Shown here piece by piece: positions 25,912-34,330 of a DNA stretch of 64,000 bases (its first letter is position 1; each line of letters starts with the position of its first letter). Both the position numbers and the translations under genes were made by a program. The stretch covers positions 1 through 64,000 of the forward strand of contig NZ_JANCPR020000033.1 of the NCBI RefSeq assembly GCF_028657195.3. The letters run 5' to 3'. Under the pieces are notes generated by a model that did no database searches, was not told where the DNA came from, and was given only the letters and a program-made list of their open reading frames with translations. This DNA is from Streptomyces iconiensis (lineage in GTDB: Bacteria > Actinomycetota > Actinomycetes > Streptomycetales > Streptomycetaceae).

Positions 25912-26897
25912 GGGCCGCCGTCATCCAGTCGCCCGGTGAGGTCGTCGTCACCGAGGTGCCCGACCCCACGCCGGGCCCGCGCGAGGTCGTGGTCGAGGTC
26001 GCGGCCTGTGGGCTGTGCGGTACCGACCTGCACATCCTCCAGGGTGAGTTCGCGCCGACCCTGCCCGTCGTACCGGGACACGAGTTCGCCGGCGAGGTCG
26101 TCGGCCTCGGCAGCGAGGTCACCGGGCTGCGGGTCGGCGAGCGGGTCGCGGTCGACCCCTCGCTGTACTGCTTCGAGTGCCGCTACTGCCGTCAGGGCCA
26201 CAACAACCTGTGCGAGCGCTGGAACGCCATCGGCGTCTCGGTCGCGGGCGGCGCGGCGCGCTACGCCGTCGCACCGGCGGCGAACTGCGTACCGCTGCCC
26301 GACCACATCCGTACGCAGGACGCGGCGCTGATCGAGCCGCTGTCCTGCGCGGTGCGCGGCTTCGACGTGCTCTCCAGCCGGCTCGGCGCCCATGTGCTGA
26401 TCTACGGCTCGGGAACGATGGGCCTGATGATGCTGGAGCTGGCCAAGCGTACGGGCGCCGCTTCGGTGGACATCGTGGACCTCAAGCCCGAACGGCTCGC
26501 CACCGCGAAGCAGTTGGGCTGCTCGGCCTCCGCGACGAACGCCGACGAGCTGGACAGGCCGCAGGGCTGGGACGTCGTCGTGGACGCCACGGGCAACGCC
26601 GCCGCCATCCAGGACGGGCTGGGCAGGGTCGCGCCCGCCGGTACGTTCCTCCAGTTCGGCGTGGCCGACTACGCGACGACGGCGGTCATCGAGCCGTACA
26701 GGATCTACAACAAGGAGATCACCATCACCGGTTCGATGGCCGTGCTCCACAGCTACGAGCGGGCCGCCGAACTGTTCGCGCTGGGTGTCATCCCGCCCGA
26801 GACGTTCATCAGCGACCGCTTCCCCCTGGAGCGCTACCCCGAGGCGTTGGCGCAGTTCGCGGCCGGAGAGGGCCGGAAGATCATCGTCACGCCGTGA
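25908..26897 (+). CDS. Zinc-dependent polyol/alcohol dehydrogenase (sorbitol dehydrogenase-like)
   Basis: 329 residues. Medium-chain dehydrogenase: catalytic zinc ligands Cys37 in CGLCGTDLHI and the GHEF His-Glu pair; structural zinc Cys cluster in CFECRYCRQGHNNLC (about residues 91-108); Rossmann GSGTMGLMMLELAK. It probably oxidises the imported sugar alcohol to a ketose with NAD(P). Last gene of the coupled operon after two permeases; the operon lacks the expected kinase. Confidence 0.92.
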   Translation: MRAAVIQSPGEVVVTEVPDPTPGPREVVVEVAACGLCGTDLHILQGEFAPTLPVVPGHEFAGEVVGLGSEVTGLRVGERVAVDPSLYCFECRYCRQGHNNLCERWNAIGVSVAGGAARYAVAPAANCVPLPDHIRTQDAALIEPLSCAVRGFDVLSSRLGAHVLIYGSGTMGLMMLELAKRTGAASVDIVDLKPERLATAKQLGCSASATNADELDRPQGWDVVVDATGNAAAIQDGLGRVAPAGTFLQFGVADYATTAVIEPYRIYNKEITITGSMAVLHSYERAAELFALGVIPPETFISDRFPLERYPEALAQFAAGEGRKIIVTP

Positions 26898-27029
26898 GCG
26901 CGGGCCGCACGGAACGGCGGGGGTGTCCTGGACGGCGGGGCGCCCCCGCCCCCATGCGACGGGCCCGAACTGTGGTGCCCCGCCACATACGCCGCCGTCG
27001 CGCGCTTCGCGCTGGGCGGGGAGTGGGGC

Positions 27030-27985
27030 GCCGCCGCGCAGCACGAGTTCGGTCAGCCTGTCGTGCACGTCGCCGGCGCGGCGGATGGTCGCGTTCGCGT
27101 CGCGGAGCCCGGACAGCGCCTCTGTGGTCTCGGTCAGCAGCCGCGCGTTGTCGATGGCGACGGCGGCGTGCGTCGCGAACGAGCGGAGCAGCGCGATCTG
27201 TTCGGGTTCGAAGACGCGGGCCCGCCGGTCGGCCGCGTACAGCACACCGATCACATCCCTGCCCCCGAGCAGCAGCGGCACCCCGAGGATGGCGACGAGG
27301 CCCTCCTCGCCGACGCCTAGTCCTCGGTGACGTACGGGCGTGCCGTCTGCGCGACCAGCCCGCCCAGCCCCTCCCCCATGCCGAGCCGCAACTGCTGGAA
27401 CCGCGCCGAGACCGAGCCCTCGGTGACGCGCATGTAGGTGTCGCCGCGTTCCGGATCCGTCAGGGTCATGTACGTGACTTCCGTACCCAGAAGACGGCGG
27501 GCGCGCTGCACGAGCGCCCGTAGTACGTCGTCCAGGTCCCGCAGCCCCGCCAGGTCGTGCACCGTCTCGAACAGCGCGGTCAGCTCGGCCTCACGGCGCC
27601 GCCTGCCCTCCAGTTCGGCCCGTACACGCAGCGCCAGGCGCCTGCCCTGCTCGGCGTCCCGCACCCCCTCGTGGCGCGCGTGCAGCGCGTCGTAGGCGTC
27701 AGGAGGCGCGTCGTGCGTGAGGAGTTCGAGGTAGCCGAGGCATGCGGACACCGGCGGGTCTTCCCGACCCGGAGGGGCCGCGGAGGCCGACCGTCCCGGA
27801 GGGGCCGCGGAGGCCGACCGTCCCGGAGGGGCCGCGGAGGCCGACCGTCCCGGAGGGGCCGCGGAGGCCGACCGTCCCGGAGGGGCCGCGGAGGCCGACC
27901 GTTCTGTCGAGGCCGACGGGACCAACGGGGCCGATGGGACGGACGGGACCGAGGGGACCGGTGGCTCTCCAGGTGTGCGGGGCAT
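27030..27985 (-). pseudogene. Broken GAF-domain regulator (PucR/CdaR-like)
   Basis: The intact frame from ATG at 27985 gives 222 residues: a Pro/Ser/Ala-rich start with five 9-residue repeats, a helical segment (ELEGRRRREAELTALFETVHDLAGLRDLDDVLRALVQRAR) and a GAF start, then stops at 27317 after RPYVTED. The GAF continues in another frame from about 27300 (GVGEEGLVAILGVPLLLGG.. to DRLTELVLRGG, ending near 27030). Comparison with the family from memory implies loss of about 15-20 residues at the frame break, and the C-terminal helix-turn-helix is absent. It follows the SDR gene by 12 nt. Confidence 0.75.
27768..27902. repeat. 27-bp minisatellite, five identical copies
   Basis: CCCGGAGGGGCCGCGGAGGC-type unit of 27 bp begins at 27768, 27795, 27822, 27849 and 27876; all five copies are identical. 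In the minus-strand frame it encodes RSASAAPPG five times. Confidence 0.95.
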
Positions 27986-27996
27986 GGGATACAGGT

Positions 27997-28800
27997 TCAG
28001 TGTGCTGTCCACGCGCCGTCGAGGGGCAGGGAGGCGCCCGTGACGAACGACGCGGCCGGCGTGCACAGATACGCGACGGCCTCGGCCACCTCCGAGGGCT
28101 CCAGCAGCCGCTTGAGCGCCGAGTCGGCCAGCAGGATGTCCGTCACCACCCGCTCGGGCGGGATGCCGTGCGCCGCGGCCTGGTCGGCGATCTGCCGCTC
28201 CACCAGTGGCGTCCTCACATAGGCAGGGCTCACGCAGTTCGATGTCACACCGTGTGCAGCCGCCTCCAGCGCCGTCGTCTTCGACAGGCCCTCCAGGCCG
28301 TGCTTCGCGGCGACGTAAGCCGACTTGTACGCCGAGGCACGCAGGCCGTGCACGGACGAGATGTGCACCACGCGACCCCAGCCGCGCGCGTACATGTGAG
28401 GCAGCGCGCCACGCGTCGTACGGAAGGGCGGCTCCAGCATGAGAGTGAGCATGCGCCGGAACTCCTCGGGCGGGAACTCCTGTACGGGCCGCACCAGTTG
28501 GGTGCCCGCCGCGTTCACCAGCACATCGGCGTCCCGCGCCGCGTCCTCTGCGGCTGCCAGGCCCTCGTCCGAGGTGAGGTCCAGTACGTGCGGGGCCACC
28601 GTGCCCCCGTGTTCCTCCGCCTCGGCCGCCAGCCCCGCGAGGCCCCGCTCGTCCCTGTCCACCGCCGTGACCTGCGCACCCGCGTGCGCGAGCCTGCGGG
28701 CCGTCTCCCGGCCGATACCGCCGGCCGCGCCCGTGACGACCGCGGTGCGGCCGGACAGGTCCAGCGCTACGGAGTACGCGGTGCTGTCGTGAGGAGCCAT
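27997..28800 (-). CDS. SDR-family 3-hydroxybutyrate dehydrogenase-like enzyme
   Basis: 267 residues. Classical short-chain dehydrogenase: cofactor motif TGAAGGIGRETARRLA at about 24-40, NAAG in DVLVNAAGTQ, catalytic Ser in HISSVHG and YVAAK (Tyr/Lys). The HGL-GLSKTTALE helix, the CVSPAYVRTPLVERQI loop and a C-terminal GASLPLDGAWTAH fit D-3-hydroxybutyrate dehydrogenases, which feed ketone/PHB-derived hydroxybutyrate to acetoacetate using NAD. It is followed by the decayed regulator. Confidence 0.88.
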   Translation of the reverse strand: MAPHDSTAYSVALDLSGRTAVVTGAAGGIGRETARRLAHAGAQVTAVDRDERGLAGLAAEAEEHGGTVAPHVLDLTSDEGLAAAEDAARDADVLVNAAGTQLVRPVQEFPPEEFRRMLTLMLEPPFRTTRGALPHMYARGWGRVVHISSVHGLRASAYKSAYVAAKHGLEGLSKTTALEAAAHGVTSNCVSPAYVRTPLVERQIADQAAAHGIPPERVVTDILLADSALKRLLEPSEVAEAVAYLCTPAASFVTGASLPLDGAWTAH

Positions 28801-28936
28801 GCCCCCAACGTACGCACGCCTCCTGGTCGGCCCCGATGTGCGGCGGCCCCACGGTGCGGGCGCGCGCTGTGTGTGCCACGCACGCGTACGGGCAAGCAGT
28901 AGTACGCAGTTACCCCGGGGCCTCCCATGAAGCCAG

Positions 28937-29013
28937 CCTCGGACCGACCTCAGACCGGCCTCAGAGCGACCTCGGACCGACTCCGGACCCGCCTCAGACC
29001 GGTCTCACATGGC
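28937..29013. repeat. 11-bp tandem repeat, about seven units
   Basis: CCTCGGACCGA, CCTCAGACCGG, CCTCAGAGCGA, CCTCGGACCGA, CTCCGGACCCG, CCTCAGACCGG, then TCTCACATGGC run at exact 11-bp steps from 28937, one helical turn apart. Confidence 0.85.
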
Positions 29014-29036
29014 GGATTGACGGTGAACGTCAATCC
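29014..29036 (+). promoter_or_regulatory. Palindromic operator overlapping the MFS promoter
   Basis: GGATTGACG-GTGAA-CGTCAATCC, perfect 9-bp arms. TTGACG (29017) could be a -35 with TAGCGT (29039) as a -10 at 16-nt spacing, so a repressor bound here would block the promoter. The regulator is not identified. Confidence 0.6.
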
Positions 29037-29107
29037 AGTAGCGTCTCCCCGGCAGCTTCGGTAATTTGCGCCTCGGCTATCAGCCACTTACACCAGGGGG
29101 AGCAGCC

Positions 29108-30529
29108 ATGGCCGCCAGCACGTCGTTCAGCGGGCTCAGACGGGCCGCGACAGAGAGCGTCGGCGGGCTGCCGCGCCAGTTCTGGTGGCTGTGGCTGAGC
29201 ACGCTGGTCAACCGCCTCGGAGGGTTCGTCGCGACGTTCCTCGCGCTGTATCTGACGGTCGAGCGCGGCTACTCGGCGTCGTACGCGGGCCTGGTCGGCG
29301 CCCTGTACGGGCTCGGCGGTGTGGTCGCGTCCATCGGCGCGGGGGTGCTGACCGACCGACTGGGCCGGCGCCCCACGATGCTCATCGCGCAGTTGTCGAC
29401 GGCTGCCTCGATCGCCGCGCTCGGTCTGATGACGCATCCGGTCGCGATCGCGGCGGTCGCCTGTGTGGTCGGCATGGCGTCCAACGCGTCACGGCCCGCC
29501 GTGCAGGCGATGATGGCGGACATCGTCAAACCGGAGGACCGCGTACGTGCCTTTTCGCTCAACTACTGGGCGATCAACCTCGGTTTCGCGGTCTCCTCCG
29601 CCTCGGCCGGGCTCATCGCGCAGTACAGCTACCACCTGCTCTTCTTCACAGAGGCCACCATGGTGCTGGCCTGCGCCGTCGTGGTGTTCGTGAAGCTGCC
29701 GGAGTCACGCCCCGTACGCGAGGAGAAGAGCGGCGGCCCGCAGGCGGGCGGTGACCCGCACACGGGAACGGCGGGGAACGCGGCAGGTACCGCGGGGACA
29801 CACCACCCCGAGGAGCCGGACGTGTCCATGTGGACGGTGCTGCGGGACGGCCGGTTCATGACGGTCGTCGCGCTCAGCCTGCTGATGGCCACGCTCATCC
29901 AGCAGGCGTTCGTCGCCATGCCGATCTCCATGGGCGAACAGGGCTTCTCCAGCGCGGACTTCGGTACCGTCATCGCCCTCAACGGCGTCATGATCGTGCT
30001 GCTCCAGCTCCCGGTGACCCGCCTGATCCAGCACCGTTCCCCGAGCCGCGTCCTGATCGTCTCCGCGCTGCTGACCGGCTACGGCTTCGGCCTCAACGCG
30101 TTCGCCGGCTCCGTGGTCTTCTTCGCCATGGCGGTCCTCGTCTGGACACTCGGCGAAATGATGAACACGCCCACGCAGATGGGCCTGGTGGTCAGGTTCT
30201 CGCCCACCCACGGCCGCGGGCGCTACCAGGGCATGTACAACCTCTCCTGGGCCCTGGCCTCCCTCGGCGCGCCCCTGGTCGGCGGCTACGTCATCGACCA
30301 CTTCGGCTCCGCGACCCTGTGGTCGGCCAGCGCGGCCATCGGCACCATCGCGGCACTCGGCTACTGGCTCCTCCTGCGCGACGAGGACGACGAGCCCGCA
30401 CCCGAACCGGAACCGACTACGGCTACGGAACCGGAACCGGGCCGGACCCCCGCGCCCACGACAGAGACCACCCCCGCCCCCGGAACCCCGGACGAACCCA
30501 CCGCACCCCGCACGGATTCCGTGGCCTGA
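29108..30529 (+). CDS. MFS multidrug-type exporter
   Basis: 473 residues from ATG with GGGGGAG 6 nt upstream. Twelve hydrophobic helices; motif A GVLTDRLGRRPTML after helix 2, and SRPAVQAMMADIV typical of the DHA1 drug:proton antiporters. A hydrophilic loop at about residues 205-245 separates the halves. The last about 50 residues are an expanded Pro/Glu/Thr tail. Likely proton-driven export of a small compound across the inner membrane. Controlled by the palindrome upstream. Confidence 0.9.
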   Translation: MAASTSFSGLRRAATESVGGLPRQFWWLWLSTLVNRLGGFVATFLALYLTVERGYSASYAGLVGALYGLGGVVASIGAGVLTDRLGRRPTMLIAQLSTAASIAALGLMTHPVAIAAVACVVGMASNASRPAVQAMMADIVKPEDRVRAFSLNYWAINLGFAVSSASAGLIAQYSYHLLFFTEATMVLACAVVVFVKLPESRPVREEKSGGPQAGGDPHTGTAGNAAGTAGTHHPEEPDVSMWTVLRDGRFMTVVALSLLMATLIQQAFVAMPISMGEQGFSSADFGTVIALNGVMIVLLQLPVTRLIQHRSPSRVLIVSALLTGYGFGLNAFAGSVVFFAMAVLVWTLGEMMNTPTQMGLVVRFSPTHGRGRYQGMYNLSWALASLGAPLVGGYVIDHFGSATLWSASAAIGTIAALGYWLLLRDEDDEPAPEPEPTTATEPEPGRTPAPTTETTPAPGTPDEPTAPRTDSVA

Positions 30530-30688
30530 CGGGCACGGCCCGACACCCGTGCCCTGACACGGGCGTACGGAAGCGGAACGGACGGGAACGGGGACGGAGG
30601 CGGAACGGGCCGGGGCGCGCCCTTGGCTCACGGGCGCACCCCTGACAGGGTCGTGATCTCCAACTGGGCGCGGTGAGAGGGACCTTTG

Positions 30689-31594
30689 ATGCCAATGACG
30701 AGTACTGCGGTGGTAACGGGCGCGACGAGCGGTATCGGCGAGGCCATCGCGCGGCGCCTGGCGGCGGGCGGGAGGAGCGTCGTCCTGGTCGGCCGCAGCG
30801 ACGAACGGCTCGACCGGGCACGGCGCCGCATCCTCGGTACCGTGCCGGACGCGGACCTCCATACGGAACGCGCTGACCTCTCCCTGCTCGCTGACGTACG
30901 CGCCCTCTCCCAGCGCCTGGTGACCGAGCACCCCCTGCCGGACATCGTGGTCAGCAACACGGCCGTCATCGCGGCGGTCGGCGACCGTACGGCCGAGGGA
31001 ATCCAGCGCACGCTCGCCACCAACCACCTCGCGCCCTACCTGCTGCTGCGCTCCCTCGCCGACTCCCTCGGCGACCGGGCCGCCAGGTTCGTGGTCGTGG
31101 GCGCCTCTCCGCGCGTGCTGAAACGGATACCGGTCGACCTCGACGACCTGGACTGCGCGAACGAGAGCGGGCTCAGCCCCGTGCCCGCGCTGCGCCCGTT
31201 CCTCTGCTACAGCCGCACCAAGAACATGAACGCGATGTTCGTGCACGCCCTCGCCCGCCGCCTTGAGGGAACCCGGATCACCGTGAACGGCGTACACCCG
31301 GGCATCATCAAGGGAACGGGCCTGTCAGCGCGCCTGCGTGGCCCGCAAAAGCTGGTGGGCTCCGCGCTGAGCCCCTTCTTCCCCGGCCCCGAAACCGGCG
31401 CTGACACACCCGTGTGGCTGGCCGTCTCCCCCGATGTGAAAGGAACGACGGGCAAGTTCTTCGTCGCCCGCGAACAGGTCGCCACCGCCCCCCACACCAC
31501 GGACCCCGACCGCTGCGACCGCCTCTGGAACCAGAGCGCCGACCTCGTCGGCCTCTCCCCCGCGCCACCTTCACGCGTGCCCGACGAGCGGTGA
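30689..31594 (+). CDS. SDR-family oxidoreductase
   Basis: 301 residues from ATG with GAGAGGG upstream (an earlier TTG is possible). TGATSGIGEAIARRLA at about 10-25 is the NAD(P) motif; YSRTKNMNAMFVHAL carries catalytic Tyr and Lys. The NAG motif is replaced by SNTAV and the catalytic Ser region is VVGASPRVLKR, as in retinol-dehydrogenase/protochlorophyllide-reductase-like SDRs. Substrate unknown. Same strand as the MFS gene, 159 nt downstream. Confidence 0.85.
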   Translation: MPMTSTAVVTGATSGIGEAIARRLAAGGRSVVLVGRSDERLDRARRRILGTVPDADLHTERADLSLLADVRALSQRLVTEHPLPDIVVSNTAVIAAVGDRTAEGIQRTLATNHLAPYLLLRSLADSLGDRAARFVVVGASPRVLKRIPVDLDDLDCANESGLSPVPALRPFLCYSRTKNMNAMFVHALARRLEGTRITVNGVHPGIIKGTGLSARLRGPQKLVGSALSPFFPGPETGADTPVWLAVSPDVKGTTGKFFVAREQVATAPHTTDPDRCDRLWNQSADLVGLSPAPPSRVPDER

Positions 31595-31640
31595 GGGGTC
31601 GCCCGGCGGGGAGCGCGCGGCGGGGAGCGGCGGCGGGCGT

Positions 31641-32006
31641 TCAGGCGGTGATCGTGGTGACGGCGTCGACGCCGTAGGTGCGGGCGTAGCCGTTCTCGCT
31701 GCCGACGAGCAGGTCGACGACCTCGAAGTAGCGGTCCCAGAACGGGGTTTCCCGCAGCGCGTCGATCAGCAGTTGGTAGGCGTGGTGGTCGCGGGCCTCC
31801 CAGACCCAGACGTCGGTGACGCGCGCCGAGTAGAACTCGGTGTCGTAGAAGCGCGACGTGACGCCGGTGACCTTGCCCTTGATCACGGGCACGACCTCGG
31901 TGGTGAACGCGTCCACGCGCTCCTGCGGACTCATGGCGAGCCACTCGGGCGTGGTCTTGACCAGTATGAAAGCGGTGACCGGAGCTTCGGTTTGCTCGGT
32001 GGACAT
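31641..32006 (-). CDS. Darcynin-like small protein
   Basis: 121 residues from ATG (MSTEQTEAPVTAFILVKT). Sequence features PEWLAMSPQERVDAFTTEV, YDTEFYSARVTDVWVWEARDHHAYQLLIDALRETPFWDRYFEV fit the darcynin family, small alpha/beta proteins of the dimeric ferredoxin-like superfamily with unknown function. The longer frame upstream runs through 18-bp repeats and is not counted. Probably in an operon with the NmrA-type gene upstream and under the nearby LysR regulator. Confidence 0.65.
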   Translation of the reverse strand: MSTEQTEAPVTAFILVKTTPEWLAMSPQERVDAFTTEVVPVIKGKVTGVTSRFYDTEFYSARVTDVWVWEARDHHAYQLLIDALRETPFWDRYFEVVDLLVGSENGYARTYGVDAVTTITA

Positions 32007-32019
32007 GGGGTTCCTTCCG

Positions 32020-32109
32020 TCTGTGCGGGTGGTGCGGTCTGTACGGGTGGTGCGGGTGAAGCTCTTCGTACGGCTGAGGCTCTTCGTACGGCTGAGGCTC
32101 TTCGCACTG
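32020..32109. repeat. 18-bp tandem repeats, about five units
   Basis: GTGAAGCTCTTCGTACGG (32056), CTGAGGCTCTTCGTACGG (32074) and CTGAGGCTCTTCGCACTG (32092), preceded by two diverged units with TGCGGTCTGTACGGGTGG (from about 32020). On the minus strand the frame reads KSLSRT/KSFTRT/TRTDRT. It fills the gap between the darcynin-like and NmrA-type genes. Confidence 0.8.
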
Positions 32110-32133
32110 GCGGTGCGGCGGGCCTCGGGGACG

Positions 32134-33024
32134 TCAGCCGTGGACGGCGGGCAGCAGCGTCTCGGTGCACCACTGCTCGAACGAGGTGGGAGTGGCCGTC
32201 TCATCGGTGCGGGTGACGCCGGCGTCGAGGCCGTCGTCCTTGGCCCGCTTCATGTCGACGATGCCCTGCACGAACGCCTCGTTGAGGCCGTGGCCGACGA
32301 GCGTGCGGAACACCTCGCCGGTCGGCTGGTGTTCGTAGCGCACCGGCCGGCCGAGCTGCTCGGTCATGATCCGGGCCAGGTCGTTCGGGGACACGTCCCG
32401 CGGCCCGAGGACGGGCACGTCGGCGGTGCCGCTCCAGGACCGGTCCAGCAGCAGGCCGGCGGCGACGCCGGCGATGTCGGCGACGGCGACGAGAGGTGCC
32501 TTGCGGTCGGCGGCGACGGAGTCGGTGAAGACGCCGTTCTCGCGGATCGAGTCGGCCTCCTCCAGCACGTTCTCGAAGAAGGACGGACAGGCGACGGCCC
32601 GGTAGGCGACGCCGGTCTCCGCGATGAGGTCGTCCATGGCGAGGGAGGCGGTGACGAGCCCGGCGCGTCCGGCGACCGGGGTGCCCCGGCCGAGCGCGGA
32701 GAGGCCGACGACGTGGCCGACGCCGTGGGTGGCGAGCGCCTTCGCGGCGGGGCGCGTGAAGCCGCAGTAGGCGTCCATCGGGGTCAGGGACGAGTCCGGT
32801 GGGACGAGCCAGAAGACGGCGTCCGCGCCCTCGAAGGCCCGGTCGACGGTCCCGGGGTCGCCGTGCGAGCCGGTGACCACCTCGACGCGGTCGCGTACGG
32901 CGTCGGAGAGCCGGGCCGGGTCGCGGACGACGACACGGAACGTTTCGCCGTCGGGTACGGGCTCCAGGAGCAGGGGCAGCAGATGGCGGCCGATGTTCCC
33001 GGTGGGAGCGGTGATGACGATCAT
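32134..33024 (-). CDS. NmrA-family NAD(P)-binding protein
   Basis: 296 residues from ATG (MIVITAPTGNIGRHLL). Atypical SDR: the glycine motif APTGNIG at the N-terminus, no YxxxK catalytic pair, and a C-terminal domain resembling NmrA/HSCARG or quinone-oxidoreductase QorB proteins. Residues WLVPPDSSLTPMDAY and ACPSFFENVLEEA are family-typical. It may sense or use NADPH. Divergent from the LysR regulator, which probably controls it. Confidence 0.85.
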   Translation of the reverse strand: MIVITAPTGNIGRHLLPLLLEPVPDGETFRVVVRDPARLSDAVRDRVEVVTGSHGDPGTVDRAFEGADAVFWLVPPDSSLTPMDAYCGFTRPAAKALATHGVGHVVGLSALGRGTPVAGRAGLVTASLAMDDLIAETGVAYRAVACPSFFENVLEEADSIRENGVFTDSVAADRKAPLVAVADIAGVAAGLLLDRSWSGTADVPVLGPRDVSPNDLARIMTEQLGRPVRYEHQPTGEVFRTLVGHGLNEAFVQGIVDMKRAKDDGLDAGVTRTDETATPTSFEQWCTETLLPAVHG

Positions 33025-33083
33025 GAAGAACCTCGTGGGTCGTACGGGAAAGGTGACACCCGTCATGCTGCGGAGCCGAACCG

Positions 33084-33120
33084 CATTGCCACAATGGGAA
33101 CTTCAGCACGCAATCATTGC
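33084..33120. promoter_or_regulatory. Two palindromic LysR-type sites in the NmrA/LysR divergent gap
   Basis: CATTG-CCA-CAATG (33084-33096) and GCAAT-C-ATTGC (33110-33120). The ATTGC/CAATG halves are related and the centres are 25 bp apart, as expected for recognition and activation sites of a LysR tetramer. Binding inferred. Confidence 0.55.
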
Positions 33121-33139
33121 CTGAAATGGAATCCACCTG

Positions 33140-34084
33140 GTGAACAGCCCGGATCCGGTCATCGACGCCAACCTCGCGGTCGCGCTGGACGCCCTGCTCG
33201 CCGAGCAGAGCGTCACCCGCGCCGCCGCCCGCCTGCACACCTCCCCCGCCGCCATGAGCCGCACCCTCGCCCGCCTGCGCCGCGTCCTTCAGGACCCGTT
33301 GCTGGTCAGGTCGGGGCAGCTGATGTTCCCGAGGCCGCGCGCCGAGGAGCTGCGCGACGCGGCCGCCGCGGTGGTGCACCGCCTCGGGGTGCTGCTCGCC
33401 CCGGGCGACGGGGTGGACCCGGCCACCCTGAACAGCACCTTCACCCTCCAGGTCGCCGAGCTGGTCGGCACGGCGCTGGCCCCCGGACTGCTGCGCCTGG
33501 CCCGGCAGGAGGCGCCCGGGGTCTCGCTGTGGTTGCGGTCCGAGGGGCTGGAGGCCGGTTCGGCGCTCCGTGACGGGCGGATCGACCTGGAGGTCGGTTC
33601 CATCGACCACGCCGACCCCGAGACCGAGGTGGAGGAGCTGGTCACCCTCCGCATGGTGGCGGCCGTCAGGCCCGGCCACCCCCTCGCCGACGGCCGGCTG
33701 ACCCCGTCACGCCTCGCCGCCGCTGAACATGTCACTGTCAGCCGCCGCGGCCTGTTCACCGGGCCCCTCGACGCCGCCCTGGCCGAACACGGCCTCCGGC
33801 GGCGGGTCACGGCCGTGCTCCCCGGTCATCTGGCGGCGATGACCCTCGCAGCCCGCAGCGACGTCGTCTGCCTGGTCCCCGCCGAACTGCCGGGCGCCGC
33901 GCCCTCCCCCTTCACCGACGACGCCGCCGCGCTCGGCCTGCGGCTGCTCGACATACCCCTGAAGCTGCCGCCGGTGACGATCGGCATGGCCTGGCACCCC
34001 CGCCACGCCGCTGACGGCTCCCACCGCTGGCTCCGCTCGATCGTCCGCCGCGCCCTTCTCGCCCCGGGAACCCCGCGCGAATGA
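33140..34084 (+). CDS. LysR-family transcriptional regulator
   Basis: 314 residues from GTG. Winged helix at about residues 8-66 (ALDALLAEQSVTRAAARLHTSPAAMSRTLARLRRVLQDPLLVR) and a C-terminal co-inducer-binding domain (ESLWLRSEGLE-type strands, VAAVRPGHPLADG). It is of the NodD/PcpR-like group in which the recognition helix reads SPAAMSRTLARLR. It lies 115 bp from, and opposite to, the NmrA-type gene and probably activates it. Confidence 0.92.
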   Translation: MNSPDPVIDANLAVALDALLAEQSVTRAAARLHTSPAAMSRTLARLRRVLQDPLLVRSGQLMFPRPRAEELRDAAAAVVHRLGVLLAPGDGVDPATLNSTFTLQVAELVGTALAPGLLRLARQEAPGVSLWLRSEGLEAGSALRDGRIDLEVGSIDHADPETEVEELVTLRMVAAVRPGHPLADGRLTPSRLAAAEHVTVSRRGLFTGPLDAALAEHGLRRRVTAVLPGHLAAMTLAARSDVVCLVPAELPGAAPSPFTDDAAALGLRLLDIPLKLPPVTIGMAWHPRHAADGSHRWLRSIVRRALLAPGTPRE

Positions 34085-34259
34085 CGCCACCGGCCCCCGG
34101 TCCTGGGCAACCCGTCGGCGAAGTTCACCGAACCCCTTGCCCATGGTCGTCCCTTGCCCGTACGGTCAAAGGTTTTCCGCACCCCTCACCAACTCACCTC
34201 CGGGTAAGCGGAAAGCGGGAAACCGCACGGTCGCAGACACAGGAAGGAGCGTGGCCTCC

Positions 34260-34330
34260 ATGAAGTTCTGGATCTGGCCGCCCGCCCGGAAGGTCCGGGA
34301 GCACGGGCGGCGGGTTCCGGAAGGAACGAG
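34260..34330 (+). other. Short coding-like stretch ahead of the Cys-rich small protein
   Basis: ATG at 34260 (GTG at 34251 also possible, 3 nt after AAGGAG) opens a frame reading MKFWIWPPARKVREHGRR whose 18 codons all end in G or C. The bias then collapses, and the frame runs on out of phase through the next gene to 34571. It looks like a roughly 20-25-residue peptide that has lost its stop codon near 34325, where the next gene begins. Confidence 0.35.

Larger units (their letters stand above)
28801..29107. other. Divergent intergenic region with 11-bp repeats and an operator
   Basis: Contains the 11-bp array (28937-29013) and the 9-bp inverted repeat (29014-29036) described separately, between the divergent SDR and MFS genes. 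No gene. Confidence 0.6.

Noticed and set aside
25518..27029. Continuation of the minus-strand GAF frame through the polyol dehydrogenase gene
   Set aside because: It is a shadow of the plus-strand operon; homology to the regulator ends at about 27030.
32201..33679. Large minus-strand frame across the NmrA/LysR pair
   Set aside because: It is a shadow of both real genes with Arg/Gly-rich composition typical of wrong frames.
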